DNA of 64,000 nucleotides from Candidatus Kuenenia stuttgartensis (GTDB lineage: Bacteria > Planctomycetota > Planctomycetia > Gemmatales > Gemmataceae), in the NCBI GenBank assembly GCA_945875585.1, contig CAMCLK010000001.1:104657-168656 (forward strand), given 5' to 3'. The notes under the pieces are model-generated. The model searched no databases and was not told where the DNA came from. It worked only from the letters and a program-made list of their open reading frames with translations. The translations under genes were made by a program, and so were the position numbers. Shown here piece by piece: positions 18,175-27,265 of the stretch (positions are counted from its first letter, which is position 1; each line of letters starts with the position of its first letter).

Positions 18175-18921
18175 ATGTCCACGTTACGCACCGTTGTGCT
18201 CTTGTTTTTGTTTGCCGGAATGGCCGTGGCGCAGGAAAGCCTGCCGGGCTTTTTGAACCGTCCGAAAATTGAAGATAAGTTGCTACCCAAGGCAACCATC
18301 AGCAAAGCCGCCGGTGAATTGTCATTTATCAATACCACCCCTGGTTTTGAAGCGATTGCTTGGAGGCTTGGCAGTGGCGAGCTGAAGTTTACAAAAATGG
18401 ACAAAGGCGACATTATCTTGAGGCACAATGGCAAATCTGTTCGCATGGACGCCTCGCATGGTATCGAGATGGGCAAACCAGCGCATTACGAGTATGTGAA
18501 GGCAGCTGACGACCGCTTGGGCGCGCGCATATACGCGTTGAGCCAGTTCTTGGTGAAAACAGATGAAGCGGTGATCAAGGGGCTGATCGACGATCTGCTA
18601 CTTGCCGAATACCGCAAATTGAGGGCTTTGGCCCAACGCCCTGATGCTATTCACGCGCACCGTGACTTGGATCTTTTTCTGTTCCGATGGATGGAAGGGC
18701 CAGAGGCCTATCTGCCGACCAAGCACAATGGCATGCTTTTGAACGAAGTCTTGGAAAAGGGGCTATGGTCCGAGATGCCTAGCAAGGGTCGATTCACGCG
18801 CAACGCACGCCTCGACCGCGAGTTCCGCGCCTTCCACACCAAGGTCCTGATCGGCCCCGACGAAGACGAAAGCACCGGCACCAGACGCAACCCGCCACTA
18901 CCGGAGTGGGGGATAAAGTAG
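18175..18921 (+). CDS. Exported protein of unknown function
   Basis: A 248-residue protein that I do not recognise. A clear signal peptide covers residues 1-20 (LLFLFAGMAVAQ). ATG 18175 has GGAG ten bases upstream. The middle is rich in charged residues and includes GELKFTKMDKGDIILRHNGK, which looks like paired beta strands. A helical segment follows (residues ~120-190), with RDLDLFLFRWMEGPEAYLP. The C-terminus (ESTGTRRNPPLPEWGIK) is probably disordered. It lies 41 bases after the VOC gene and 35 before the Mrr-type gene. Confidence 0.7.
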   Translation: MSTLRTVVLLFLFAGMAVAQESLPGFLNRPKIEDKLLPKATISKAAGELSFINTTPGFEAIAWRLGSGELKFTKMDKGDIILRHNGKSVRMDASHGIEMGKPAHYEYVKAADDRLGARIYALSQFLVKTDEAVIKGLIDDLLLAEYRKLRALAQRPDAIHAHRDLDLFLFRWMEGPEAYLPTKHNGMLLNEVLEKGLWSEMPSKGRFTRNARLDREFRAFHTKVLIGPDEDESTGTRRNPPLPEWGIK

Positions 18922-18956
18922 GAGTTATTAATTCTTTTTTAAAGGTATTACTGACA

Positions 18957-19880
18957 ATGGCCATTCCGGATTTTCAGTCGACCATGTTGCCATTTCTCGA
19001 AAATCTGAAAGATGGGAAGGAAGTGGCATTTCGTGACGTGGTGGAAAAATTGGCAAATCAATATTGTCTCACTCAAGAAGAACGCGAAACCTTGTTGCCT
19101 AGTAAAACAGGCAGCCTCTTTAATAACAGAATCGCTTGGGCCAAGACGCATCTTAAGTTTGCCGGTCTCATTGAAAATCCAAGCCGTGGCAAAATCAAAA
19201 TATCAGCACTAGGCGCCAAAACATTGTTGGAAATGCCTCCGGTTATAAACTGCAAATATTTGAAAAAGTTTCCTTCTTATTTGAAATTCATTGGGACAAG
19301 TAATGAAGTAGACCCTTCTGCCGAAGTAGCAATTCTTGACAGTTCAATAAAAACTAATCAAACCCCAATGGAAACTATCGATTCTGCGCATGCGGCACTA
19401 ACAAATGCGACAAGGCAGGATATGCTTGAACGCATCAAAAAATGTTCGCCTGCTTTTTTTGAAATTGTAGTTATTAGATTTCTGCAAGCGTTAGGGTATG
19501 GGGCAACAGGCCATGCGCTGGTTACTGGCAAGGCCGGAGATGGAGGTATTGATGGAATAATCCGGGAAGATAAGCTAGGGCTGGATATCGTCTGTGTTCA
19601 AGCAAAAAGATGGGAGGGAACTGTTGGTCGTCCCACTATTCAAACCTTTGTTGGAAGTATGGATTTTGTCCGAGCAAGAAAAGGCGTAGTTATTACCACA
19701 GGATTTTTCACGCGCGATGCCATCGACTATATAGATCGAGGAATAGATGGGAAAAGGGTTGTGCTAATTGATGGCCCAACTTTGGCTAATTACATGATTG
19801 ATTATGGCATTGGAGTGACTGTTACGAAAAAGTACGAGATTCAGGAAATATCTGAAGACTTTTTCAACGAGGATGCATAG
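18957..19880 (+). CDS. mrr: Mrr-type restriction endonuclease
   Basis: A 307-residue protein, close to E. coli Mrr in length. Residues ~1-95 form an Mrr_N winged-helix domain (DVVEKLANQYCLTQEE, SLFNNRIAWAKTHLKFAGLI). Residues ~155-300 are the PD-(D/E)xK Mrr catalytic domain with GDGGIDGII (Asp199) and VQAKRW (Gln215, Lys217). Type IV enzymes of this family cut modified DNA. No methylase or specificity gene is adjacent, consistent with type IV. The gene is visibly richer in A+T than its neighbours, suggesting recent transfer. The start at 18957 follows AAAGG; the frame is open 17 codons further upstream. Confidence 0.92.
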   Translation: MAIPDFQSTMLPFLENLKDGKEVAFRDVVEKLANQYCLTQEERETLLPSKTGSLFNNRIAWAKTHLKFAGLIENPSRGKIKISALGAKTLLEMPPVINCKYLKKFPSYLKFIGTSNEVDPSAEVAILDSSIKTNQTPMETIDSAHAALTNATRQDMLERIKKCSPAFFEIVVIRFLQALGYGATGHALVTGKAGDGGIDGIIREDKLGLDIVCVQAKRWEGTVGRPTIQTFVGSMDFVRARKGVVITTGFFTRDAIDYIDRGIDGKRVVLIDGPTLANYMIDYGIGVTVTKKYEIQEISEDFFNEDA

Positions 19881-19897
19881 CGACTAGGATGGCTAGC

Positions 19898-20163
19898 CTA
19901 CCTCACCATGGTCACCCCTTGTTGCCCGAGCACGCTTGAGAAGTCCTTGTCACGGCTGGTGGCCAAACATGGGTCATGGATCAAGCCCAAGCAAAGTGCA
20001 ACACGGCCAAATCTGCCAGGTACTTACGGTTGATCATTTCTAACGCATTGGGCACCGCGCCCACCTTATGTCTGCCAGAATGTGTCAATTTGATCGGCCT
20101 CAACACTTCCCCCACCCAATCACTCGCCTGCACCCTATACCACCGGGCCTTACGGTGTATCAT
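19898..20163 (-). pseudogene. Decayed PIN-domain toxin (VapC-like) fragment
   Basis: On the minus strand one frame from ATG 20163 reads to KYLADLAVLHFAWA and stops. A second frame, offset by one base, continues LGLIHDPCLATSRDKDFSSV and ends VTMVR at 19898. Joined across a single frameshift near 19985, the text matches the C-terminal half of PIN nucleases ('aDa..la.Al..g..laTrDkDF'). The N-terminal half is not visible and no antitoxin gene is adjacent. I read it as a dead VapC-like remnant next to the transferred Mrr gene. The reading rests on a short stretch, and it fills the 318-base gap between the Mrr gene and the DUF1559 gene. Confidence 0.4.
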
Positions 20164-20198
20164 GCGGTTGTTCCCACAACGATTTTTTGGGTTTTACT

Positions 20199-21182
20199 GT
20201 GCGCCGCAGCATACGCCACGCTTTTACCCTCATCGAACTGCTGGTGGTGATTGCCATTATTGCGGTATTGATCGGGTTGCTGGTTCCCGCTGTGCAGAAG
20301 GTGCGCGAAGCCGCCAACCGTATGAGCAGCCAGAATAACCTGAAACAACTCGGCGTGGCCGCCTTGATCTTTGAATCGGTCAACAGGCATCTGCCCACCA
20401 GCGGTGGATACGACTATACCCCCGGCATGGCGGGTAACAGTGCCCCCTACACCACACCCAACGCCTTCACCACCATTCCCGGCTACGGCGCCTTCCGGCC
20501 TCGGTGGGGCGACCCCAACAAGGCATCCTCCACCCAGTTAGGCTCCACCTTCTATTCGCTGCTGCCTTTCATGGAACAGGAAACGCTTTTCCGCAATCCG
20601 CTGCTATGCTATTCCACACCGGTGAAAACCTTGTACATGCCCTCGCGGCGCTCAGGTACCGCCCAGATCGTTCCCGCCACCGATACGGTTTACCCCGGTT
20701 GGGCCTACAACGATGCGGGGCTGGGTGCCAGCGCGCGCAGCGACTATGCCGCCAACGATCAGGTTTGCCGTACCACCTATTCTGGATGGGGTAAAGTGAC
20801 AGCCATGGCGGGCATACTTGATGGCACCACCAACACTGTGCTGATGGGTGAAAAGGCGATGGCTGCCAGTGCTGTTGTCTCTGGAACTTGGTATTGGGAC
20901 GAACCTTTTGTGATGGGCGGAACTGGTGGCACAGGCCGCTGTGGCGATGAACTTTACCCCGACACTCAATTAACGGCATTCCCGGACCGGGCATCCGGTT
21001 CTGGCTGGACGGTGGGCAGCGAATCGTGCGGTGGAGGGAATTGGGGAAACCCTTCCTCGGCGGGTGGCCCTCAGTTTGTCTTTGCCGATGGTAGCGTGAG
21101 GAGCGTGCGTTATGGCACGCCTTCCGCCAATGTCCGGCTGATGATCCGCCCGATGGATGGTCAGGTTGTTACCTTCGACTGA
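20199..21182 (+). CDS. DUF1559 prepilin-like protein
   Basis: A 327-residue planctomycete-type pseudopilin. The N-terminus [20 protein letters not shown] is a type IV prepilin cleavage/methylation signal, followed by [12 protein letters not shown] and the DUF1559 body with [12 protein letters not shown] and the closing [14 protein letters not shown] 20199 (MRRSIRHAF) is the likely start; an upstream TTG at 20187 is possible. Such proteins are thought to be processed and assembled or anchored at the envelope; the function is unknown. It is paired with the lipoprotein gene 12 bases downstream. Confidence 0.92.
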   Translation: MRRSIRHAFTLIELLVVIAIIAVLIGLLVPAVQKVREAANRMSSQNNLKQLGVAALIFESVNRHLPTSGGYDYTPGMAGNSAPYTTPNAFTTIPGYGAFRPRWGDPNKASSTQLGSTFYSLLPFMEQETLFRNPLLCYSTPVKTLYMPSRRSGTAQIVPATDTVYPGWAYNDAGLGASARSDYAANDQVCRTTYSGWGKVTAMAGILDGTTNTVLMGEKAMAASAVVSGTWYWDEPFVMGGTGGTGRCGDELYPDTQLTAFPDRASGSGWTVGSESCGGGNWGNPSSAGGPQFVFADGSVRSVRYGTPSANVRLMIRPMDGQVVTFD

Positions 21183-21194
21183 AAGAGGCGCGCC

Positions 21195-21581
21195 ATGATT
21201 TCATATTGGTTGGTCGCCGTGGTGCTGGGCACACTGATGGCGGCGGGTTGTAATGGCGACAGGCCGAAACTTGTTGCTGCCGCTGGAAAAGTCACCCACA
21301 AGGGCCAACCCCTCACTGCCGGAAGCATTATATTTCACCCCGATGCTGGCAATAGTTATCAAAAGGATCGCCCCAGCAGTCTGCTGCAACTGGACGGTTC
21401 ATTCACCATGAAGACTTTTCCGTTTGGGGATGGCGTGCCTCCCGGACAGTACAAGGCGACACTTGCTCCGGAACTGGCAGGCAGGATTCGTTTACCGAAG
21501 TATGCCGATCCTGCCAAAACACCTTGGTCTGTGGATATCCCCGAAACGGGAAAAACAGATTTGATTCTGGAAGCAAAGTAG
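21195..21581 (+). CDS. Small lipoprotein paired with DUF1559 protein
   Basis: A 128-residue lipoprotein with lipobox LMAAGC (Cys at residue 19). The mature part is a small beta-sandwich of transthyretin/carboxypeptidase-regulatory type: AAAGKVTHKGQPLTAGSIIF, then DGSFTMKTFPFGDGVPPGQYKATL. This matches small planctomycete lipoproteins that usually follow DUF1559 genes. Role unknown, probably envelope-associated. The same pairing recurs at 33419-34779. Confidence 0.85.
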   Translation: MISYWLVAVVLGTLMAAGCNGDRPKLVAAAGKVTHKGQPLTAGSIIFHPDAGNSYQKDRPSSLLQLDGSFTMKTFPFGDGVPPGQYKATLAPELAGRIRLPKYADPAKTPWSVDIPETGKTDLILEAK

Positions 21582-21587
21582 TTGCCC

Positions 21588-22205
21588 ATGCTCGACAGCA
21601 CCATACGCCCCCTGATTGACCCGCCCCTAGATGCCCTAGGTGCCTTGATGGCGCGGTTGGGCTTGAGCGCCAACAGCATCACTGTTTTGGGTTTCCTCAT
21701 CGGCGCCGGTGCTTGTGCAGCTATTGTCGCGGGATCTTTTTGGGTGGCGTTGGGCCTTGTCGTGGCCAATCGTTTGGCCGATGGCCTTGATGGCGCTGTG
21801 GCGCGTCGCACCGGCAGCACCGATGTGGGAGGTTACCTCGATATTGTGCTCGATATGATTTTTTATTCGGGCGTACCGTTTGCCTTCATGCTGCACGACC
21901 CTGCCAACGCGTTGCCGGGCGGGTACCTCATTTACAGCTTTGTGGGTACGGGTGGTTCGTTCTTGGCCTACGCGGCCATCGCTGCCAAGCGCGGTGAAAG
22001 CACACGGCAGCAAGGTGTGAAGTCGATGTACTACTCGTTTGGATTGATGGAGGGAACCGAGACGGTGGCGTTTTTCGTCGCTTTCTGCGTGTTTCCAGAG
22101 TATTTTGCCGCAATGGCTTGGGTCTTTGGCACGCTCTGCTGGCTCACGGCAGCCGGACGGATCTTGATGGCGATGAATCACTTTGGAGGCAACCGGCAAG
22201 CATGA
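21588..22205 (+). CDS. CDP-alcohol phosphatidyltransferase family protein
   Basis: A 205-residue membrane enzyme with about six helices. The family motif DGxxxARxxxxxxxxGxxxDxxxD is present as DGLDGAVARRTGSTDVGGYLDIVLD, shown here by its parts DGLDGAVAR and GGYLDIVLD. The family transfers a phosphoalcohol from a CDP-linked donor to an acceptor alcohol in phospholipid synthesis. The acceptor is not clear from sequence. ATG 21588 is chosen; six bases separate it from the lipoprotein stop. Its stop overlaps the start of the binding-protein gene (ATGA), coupling it to the importer. Confidence 0.9.
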   Translation: MLDSTIRPLIDPPLDALGALMARLGLSANSITVLGFLIGAGACAAIVAGSFWVALGLVVANRLADGLDGAVARRTGSTDVGGYLDIVLDMIFYSGVPFAFMLHDPANALPGGYLIYSFVGTGGSFLAYAAIAAKRGESTRQQGVKSMYYSFGLMEGTETVAFFVAFCVFPEYFAAMAWVFGTLCWLTAAGRILMAMNHFGGNRQA

Positions 22206-23284
22206 CGCAACCGAACCGGCGCATATTTCTGATATCATCGGCTCTTGCAGCCGCGGGGTGTGCTGGCAGGCGCGCCGATGAACTGCGTATTTTTGTCTAT
22301 GCCGGTGGCCACGAGAAAACCATGCGCACGGTTTTCCTGCCACGCTTCGAGGCCCTCACGGGGACAACGGCCACGCTGCACTCCGGGTGGTGGGATTCCA
22401 TGGCCAAACTGAAATCTGCCCCGGCCAATGATCCGCCATTCGACCTGATGATCACAGACGCCACGCAAGGGTATCCAGCAGCGCGGGAGGGTCTATTTGC
22501 GCCCATCGACTTTGATGCTGTTCCCAACCACAAATCATTGGCAGCAGTGGCACTCGACAATTGGGTGTTTCGGGATCGACTGGGTTTGACATATCCAGAT
22601 GCTGTGCAGACGATCGCCTATCATAAATCCACGCAAGAAGCAGCGCCCGCACGCTGGTCAGACCTGCTAAGGCCAGACCTGAAGGGCAAGATCGGCTTGT
22701 ACAACCATTTCTACATGAGTCTTTATACCTTTGCCTGCGCCATGGCCGATCAGGAAGGCAAGCAGGGAACAGCGACTGCCATTGTTCAAGAGCGTACCGA
22801 CGACCTTTTCCGTTTTGCCCGCGAATATCGCAATCAGATAGGCCTTTGGTGGCCCAACACCACCGACATGATGCTAGCCTTGGCCGATAAGCGGGTCTTG
22901 GCTGGTAACATGCATAGCCCCGAATACATGCAGGCCCTAAGGGAAAAACCAGAACTGGGTGCAGCGGTGCCCGACCTCGACCGCGCCATGGTGCAGGTTT
23001 TCTGGGCTATTCCTGCCGGCACGCCTCGAAAAAGTCTGGCGCACGAGGCCCTGAACCTTCTGTTTTCCCACGAAGTGCAACTGGAATTCGCGCGCCGAGG
23101 CATGGCTACAGCACGATCCGACACGGCGCAGGTTATGGCCGCTGAAGATCCCCTGTGGAAATCGTTTTACCCGTATACTGCTGATCAATTCCAATCCTTG
23201 CGGTACTACCCTTATGAGTTTTACGCATCCCGATGGGACGAACTCGCCGACCGCTGGGAACGAACCGTGCTGCGCGCCGGTTGA
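22202..23284 (+). CDS. ABC importer substrate-binding lipoprotein
   Basis: A 360-residue extracellular solute-binding protein of the spermidine/putrescine-iron-thiamine group. The N-terminus (RRIFLISSALAAAGCAGR) carries a lipobox with Cys at residue 20. Then come LRIFVYAGGHEKTMRTVFLP and FEALTGTTATLHSG, the first-lobe pattern of PotD/Fe-binding proteins. Candidate ligands are polyamines, Fe(III), thiamine or phosphonates; the pocket cannot be read by eye. It overlaps the lipid-synthase stop by four bases and the ATPase start by about 70 bases. Confidence 0.88.
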   Translation: MTQPNRRIFLISSALAAAGCAGRRADELRIFVYAGGHEKTMRTVFLPRFEALTGTTATLHSGWWDSMAKLKSAPANDPPFDLMITDATQGYPAAREGLFAPIDFDAVPNHKSLAAVALDNWVFRDRLGLTYPDAVQTIAYHKSTQEAAPARWSDLLRPDLKGKIGLYNHFYMSLYTFACAMADQEGKQGTATAIVQERTDDLFRFAREYRNQIGLWWPNTTDMMLALADKRVLAGNMHSPEYMQALREKPELGAAVPDLDRAMVQVFWAIPAGTPRKSLAHEALNLLFSHEVQLEFARRGMATARSDTAQVMAAEDPLWKSFYPYTADQFQSLRYYPYEFYASRWDELADRWERTVLRAG

Positions 23285-24275
23285 TGGCTTGCGGTTGGAA
23301 GAGATTTCGTTCCGTTTTGATACAGCGCCAACTCTTGCTGGTGTGTCGCTGAAGGTGCCCGCTGGTGCATTTGTTTCAATACTTGGGCCATCGGGTTGCG
23401 GTAAAACCACGCTCGTGAAAATCGTTGCCGGTTATCTGAAACCGCTGGCAGGGCGCGTTCTTCTGCATGACACCGATATCACGAACGTACCACCGGGTAA
23501 ACGCAACACCGGCATGGTTTTCCAGAATCTGGCTCTTTTTCCGCACCTGTCAGCTCGTGGGAATGTGGCCTTTGGCCTTGAGGCTCGCGGTTTGCCTTCA
23601 TCTGAAATCCACCAGCGCGTTGAAGCCATGCTCGATCAGGTGGGCCTGAAGCCCGACGAACGCAATCGTCAACCAGGCAACCTATCTGGCGGGCAGCAGC
23701 AACGCGTGGCCTTGGCTCGGGCATTGGTCATCCAACCAAGCCTGTTGATGCTCGATGAACCGCTTTCGAATCTGGACAGTCACCTGCGCGACCAGATGCG
23801 CGGCCTGATCCGCCAGGTGCAACGCGATACAGGTGTTACCACGATGATGGTGACACACGATCCGGAAGAAGCCATGGCGATGAGTGATTTGATCGCCGTG
23901 ATGAATCAGGGCACCATTGTCGAGGTGGGTACCGGACGCGACCTTTACCAACGCCCACGATCGGCATTTGTGGCCCGGTTTCTGGGGCTGGCTAACATTG
24001 TTGACGGTTCTGTTATTGGGCATCGTCCCGGCAGCAGCTTGCTAGTTCGCCCCGAATGTTTGGTTATCAATGGTGAAGGTGTACCATTTGCAGGTATTGG
24101 CAAGGTGATCAATTCTGAGTTTTTTGGGGCCGATGTGCTTGTTACCGTTGTCTTGGGAAACACTCAAGTGCTGGTGCGAGGTCGCCCCAATATAATGCCA
24201 CAACCGGGGACCGAGGTTCGTGTGAGTGCCATGCCCGGAACCATTCATGAATTGCCTGCGGATGGCGAATCATGA
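23214..24275 (+). CDS. ABC importer ATPase, PotA-like
   Basis: A 353-residue ATPase: Walker A GPSGCGKTT, Q-loop MVFQNLALFPHL, signature LSGGQQQR, Walker B LLMLDEPLSN, switch MVTHDPEEA, and a C-terminal TOBE-type domain (LLVRPECLVI through VLVRGRPNI). The only in-frame ATG (23214) overlaps the binding-protein gene by 71 bases. TTG codons at 23289 and 23295 just after that gene's stop are alternative starts and would begin at LRLEEISF. It energises the two permeases that follow. Confidence 0.92.
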   Translation: MSFTHPDGTNSPTAGNEPCCAPVDGLRLEEISFRFDTAPTLAGVSLKVPAGAFVSILGPSGCGKTTLVKIVAGYLKPLAGRVLLHDTDITNVPPGKRNTGMVFQNLALFPHLSARGNVAFGLEARGLPSSEIHQRVEAMLDQVGLKPDERNRQPGNLSGGQQQRVALARALVIQPSLLMLDEPLSNLDSHLRDQMRGLIRQVQRDTGVTTMMVTHDPEEAMAMSDLIAVMNQGTIVEVGTGRDLYQRPRSAFVARFLGLANIVDGSVIGHRPGSSLLVRPECLVINGEGVPFAGIGKVINSEFFGADVLVTVVLGNTQVLVRGRPNIMPQPGTEVRVSAMPGTIHELPADGES

Positions 24276-25042
24276 CATTATTACGGGCATCTATCGCCAT
24301 TCTGCTGCCCACCTTGCTTCTGGTGGTAGGCGGGACCGCCGCGGGAGCCATTTTGACCGTGCGGATGAGCCTGCATGCACCCGGTGCGGGTGCTGGTTTG
24401 TTTGAACCGGGTAGCGTGTCGCTGAGTTCATGGGCTTCCATGGGTGATGCGCACCACCGTGGCATTGTGCTAACAACCATACTGGCAGGATGGGGAGTTA
24501 GTTTGTTGTCGACGGCCATCGGCGCACTTCTAGCCCTGCTGGCCGTGCCTTTTGCAGGGCTACGGTTCATGGGAGTGATGGTGCTCATATTGGCTCCAAG
24601 GCTGTCTGGAGTTATTGCATCGCTTTTTGGATTGCAACGATTGTTACCACGGGGATGGATTGGGTCGCTGATTGCAGAAACGTGGTTGCTGGTTCCTTAC
24701 AGCACGCTGATTCTGGTGATTGCTTTACGCGGTATCGACCCTCATTTGGTACCCGCTGCACGCGGGTTGGGTGCATCGCGGTGGCAGGTGCTTCGCTGGA
24801 TCATCTGGCCGCTTTCGTTGCCTGCTGTGGCTTTAACACTACAACTGGGCTGGGTCTGGGGGCTTGGGGCTTTTCTCGGTCCTCTGTTTTTGGGCGGTCC
24901 GGATCAATCGACTCTGGCCTTTGAAATCCACCATGAGGCATTTGACCTCGGCCGGTGGCCACGCGCCGCCGCCGAGGGTGTTGTGCTGATGGTGCTTACA
25001 GCCAGTGCCATGGCCGCAGGATCGTGGCGGCCGCGGCCATGA
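24272..25042 (+). CDS. ABC importer permease, PotB-like
   Basis: A 256-residue inner-membrane permease with six helices. The cytoplasmic EAA loop is seen as VPAARGLGASRWQVLRWI followed by PLSLPAVALTL. It starts with an ATGA overlap on the ATPase gene and ends with an ATGA overlap on the second permease. It forms one half of the translocation pore. Confidence 0.9.
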   Translation: MTLLRASIAILLPTLLLVVGGTAAGAILTVRMSLHAPGAGAGLFEPGSVSLSSWASMGDAHHRGIVLTTILAGWGVSLLSTAIGALLALLAVPFAGLRFMGVMVLILAPRLSGVIASLFGLQRLLPRGWIGSLIAETWLLVPYSTLILVIALRGIDPHLVPAARGLGASRWQVLRWIIWPLSLPAVALTLQLGWVWGLGAFLGPLFLGGPDQSTLAFEIHHEAFDLGRWPRAAAEGVVLMVLTASAMAAGSWRPRP

Positions 25043-25842
25043 CAAATCCCATAATTGTGCGCCTTTCAGGCTGGTTTGTTCTGATATTGTTGCAGATTCC
25101 GTTGGTTATGACGTTTTGGGCATCTTTTTCAGCCGATTCCTTGTTGACGCTGCCAACCACGCGCTGGTCGATGCGATGGTATGTTGATTTTATCAATGAA
25201 CCACAATGGTCGCGCGCGGCTTTTCGAAGCCTTATTGCCGCATGCGTTGCGGCAGGCATTGCCGTACCGTTGGCAACCGCGGCAGCATGGTCCCTTCGGG
25301 AATGGCCTCAGCGATTCCGTTATTATGTTTTGGGAGCGTTACTGATGCCTGCAACCGTTTCTGGGGTGGCATTGGGGTTGGGATTGTTGCAGGTGGCTCA
25401 CGCCTTAGGTTTGGCGGGCCAATGGCCATGCTTGATTGGGGCCCACACATTGCTGGGGTTTCCTGTCGCTTTGCTGGTTGTACGGATGGGCTTCACGCCA
25501 TCGCTTCAAGGACTGGAAGCTGCGGCGGCTGGCCTTGGCGCAAATCCGTCGGTGGTGGCGTGGCGCATAACCTTGCCGCTCCTTTGGCCATGGTTGGTAG
25601 CCTCAGCCGTGGCGGTTTTTGTGATTTCGCTGAACGACGCCGTGGTGGCAGTATTTGTGTGTGGACCAGACACTGAAACCTTGCCTGTGGTGGCATGGCG
25701 GCAGCTCCGTCACTCGGCCGGGCCGATGGTGGCTGTGGCTGGAACCATCACCATGGTGGCTTCATTGGGAATGATGGGCGTGACAACAGCAGGGCTATGG
25801 TATCTTCGGTTCAGGAAACAATCAGCGGGGGGCCCACTGTGA
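25039..25842 (+). CDS. ABC importer permease, PotC-like
   Basis: A 267-residue permease with six helices and an EAA loop LEAAAAGLGANPSVVAWRI. The start at 25039 (MTNPIIVRL) overlaps the previous stop (ATGA); the open frame upstream lies over the first permease and is not real. With the binding protein, ATPase and first permease it completes an importer in the order binding protein, ATPase, permease, permease. No further plus-strand gene follows before the convergent oxidoreductase. Confidence 0.9.
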   Translation: MTNPIIVRLSGWFVLILLQIPLVMTFWASFSADSLLTLPTTRWSMRWYVDFINEPQWSRAAFRSLIAACVAAGIAVPLATAAAWSLREWPQRFRYYVLGALLMPATVSGVALGLGLLQVAHALGLAGQWPCLIGAHTLLGFPVALLVVRMGFTPSLQGLEAAAAGLGANPSVVAWRITLPLLWPWLVASAVAVFVISLNDAVVAVFVCGPDTETLPVVAWRQLRHSAGPMVAVAGTITMVASLGMMGVTTAGLWYLRFRKQSAGGPL

Positions 25843-25903
25843 ATGTGCCACATTTATAGGGCTGAATGATTTAATGGGTGGCGTGATGCTATTAGATCGA
25901 TTC

Positions 25904-25925
25904 ACGCCAATCAGGAGATTGGCGT
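25904..25925. terminator. Hairpin between convergent genes
   Basis: ACGCCAATC, loop AGGA, GATTGGCGT: a perfect 9-base-pair stem with a four-base loop lies between the end of the importer operon and the stop of the convergent oxidoreductase. Neither side has a clear T-run, so it could be a weak bidirectional terminator or an RNA 3'-end structure. Confidence 0.4.
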
Positions 25926-25957
25926 TCCCGGGGAGCGTGCTTTTAATCAGTGCAGCG

Positions 25958-27265
25958 TTAGATTTCCCAGCCTTTGCGGTATTCTTTATTCAAGAAAATG
26001 TTCGCTGATGGCATGTTGGTTACTTTGCCCAGAACAGGGTCGAATTCGATGGTGCCACCGGCGCGGTGGGCGATATTCCCCAGAAGTACGATTTCGGTAA
26101 ACGGCCCAGAATATCCAAAGTGACTGCCCGTGCGCGTGCCATTTTTGCAAGCATCGATCCACTGGCGATGGTGCCCCGGTGACTTGGGTAAATATGCCGC
26201 AGGGCCTTGGTAATCTTTGAACTTTTCTTCTGGCAGCAGCTTGGGCATCTGGTCGTGCTGAATGGCAATCTTGCCTGCTTCGCCTATGAACAGTGAACCG
26301 TTCATGGGCAGGTCAGCCGCAATAGCGGCAGGTGCCTTGGTTTCCCCCTCGTACCAATGGACCTTTACGGGAGCTAATTTGCCTCGTTTGCCAAATTCAA
26401 GCACCGTGTGCATCCATTTTGGGGCGCTCAGGGCATTGGCTGGTGGTCCTTCCGAGGTAACCTTCACCAGCCCGGAGGGGGAGCCCAGCTCGAGGGCCCA
26501 GAATGCTGGGTCCATCAGATGGATGGCCATGTCCCCGATGGCACCGCAACCGAAGTCCCACCATCCGCGCCACTTGAATGGAACGTAGGCTGGGTGGTAG
26601 TCACGCATGGCGGCTGGCCCAAGCCAGAGATCCCAGTCCAGATTGGCAGGCACTTTGGGCGTGCCCATAGGCTTATCAACGCCTTGGGGCCACCAGCGGC
26701 CGGGTCTGTCTGTAATCACATGCACTTCACGAACAGCGCCAATGGCACCCGACTGGATCAATTCAACAAGGCGAATATACCCCGGGTGCTCGTGGTTCTG
26801 GGTTCCCATTTGGGTGGCGACTTTCTTCTCGGCTGCCAACCGGGTGATCAGGCGAGCTTCGGCAACGGTGTGCGTGAGGGGTTTTTCGCAATAAACATGC
26901 AGGCCGCGTTTCAATGCCCGAACGGTGGGTGGTGCATGATGGTGATCGGGTGTGCCAATGATCACTGCTTCGAGGTCTTTTTGCTCCAGGAGTTGACGGT
27001 AATCTTGATATTTGCGCGCACCTGAATGACGGGCGCTGGCTGCTCCCAGTGCTCTGGCATCGACATCGCACAAAGCAACGATATTTTCGCTGGAAACCGC
27101 ATCGAGGTCGCCCGCGCCCCGGCCGCCGACACCAATGGCGCCGATGTTCAATTTTCCACCCGAACCCGCTACCCGGCGATAGGAAGAGGCAGGCAGGGCA
27201 CCTGCCAAAACTCCGCCAGCCAAGGCTGCGACCATGAATTCACGGCGGATGACGGTGTTGGCCAT
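25958..27265 (-). CDS. Gfo/Idh/MocA family oxidoreductase, Tat-exported
   Basis: A 435-residue oxidoreductase. The N-terminus IRREFMVAALAGGVLAGALP looks like a twin-arginine signal, common for this family in planctomycetes. The Rossmann fold follows (LNIGAIGVGGRGAGD, ENIVALCDVD), with the catalytic-lysine motif YCEKPLTH and a substrate-domain segment GCGAIGDMAIHLMDP. It probably oxidises or reduces a sugar or sugar derivative with NAD(P) in the periplasm. It is transcribed alone, convergent with the importer operon. Confidence 0.9.
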   Translation of the reverse strand: MANTVIRREFMVAALAGGVLAGALPASSYRRVAGSGGKLNIGAIGVGGRGAGDLDAVSSENIVALCDVDARALGAASARHSGARKYQDYRQLLEQKDLEAVIIGTPDHHHAPPTVRALKRGLHVYCEKPLTHTVAEARLITRLAAEKKVATQMGTQNHEHPGYIRLVELIQSGAIGAVREVHVITDRPGRWWPQGVDKPMGTPKVPANLDWDLWLGPAAMRDYHPAYVPFKWRGWWDFGCGAIGDMAIHLMDPAFWALELGSPSGLVKVTSEGPPANALSAPKWMHTVLEFGKRGKLAPVKVHWYEGETKAPAAIAADLPMNGSLFIGEAGKIAIQHDQMPKLLPEEKFKDYQGPAAYLPKSPGHHRQWIDACKNGTRTGSHFGYSGPFTEIVLLGNIAHRAGGTIEFDPVLGKVTNMPSANIFLNKEYRKGWEI

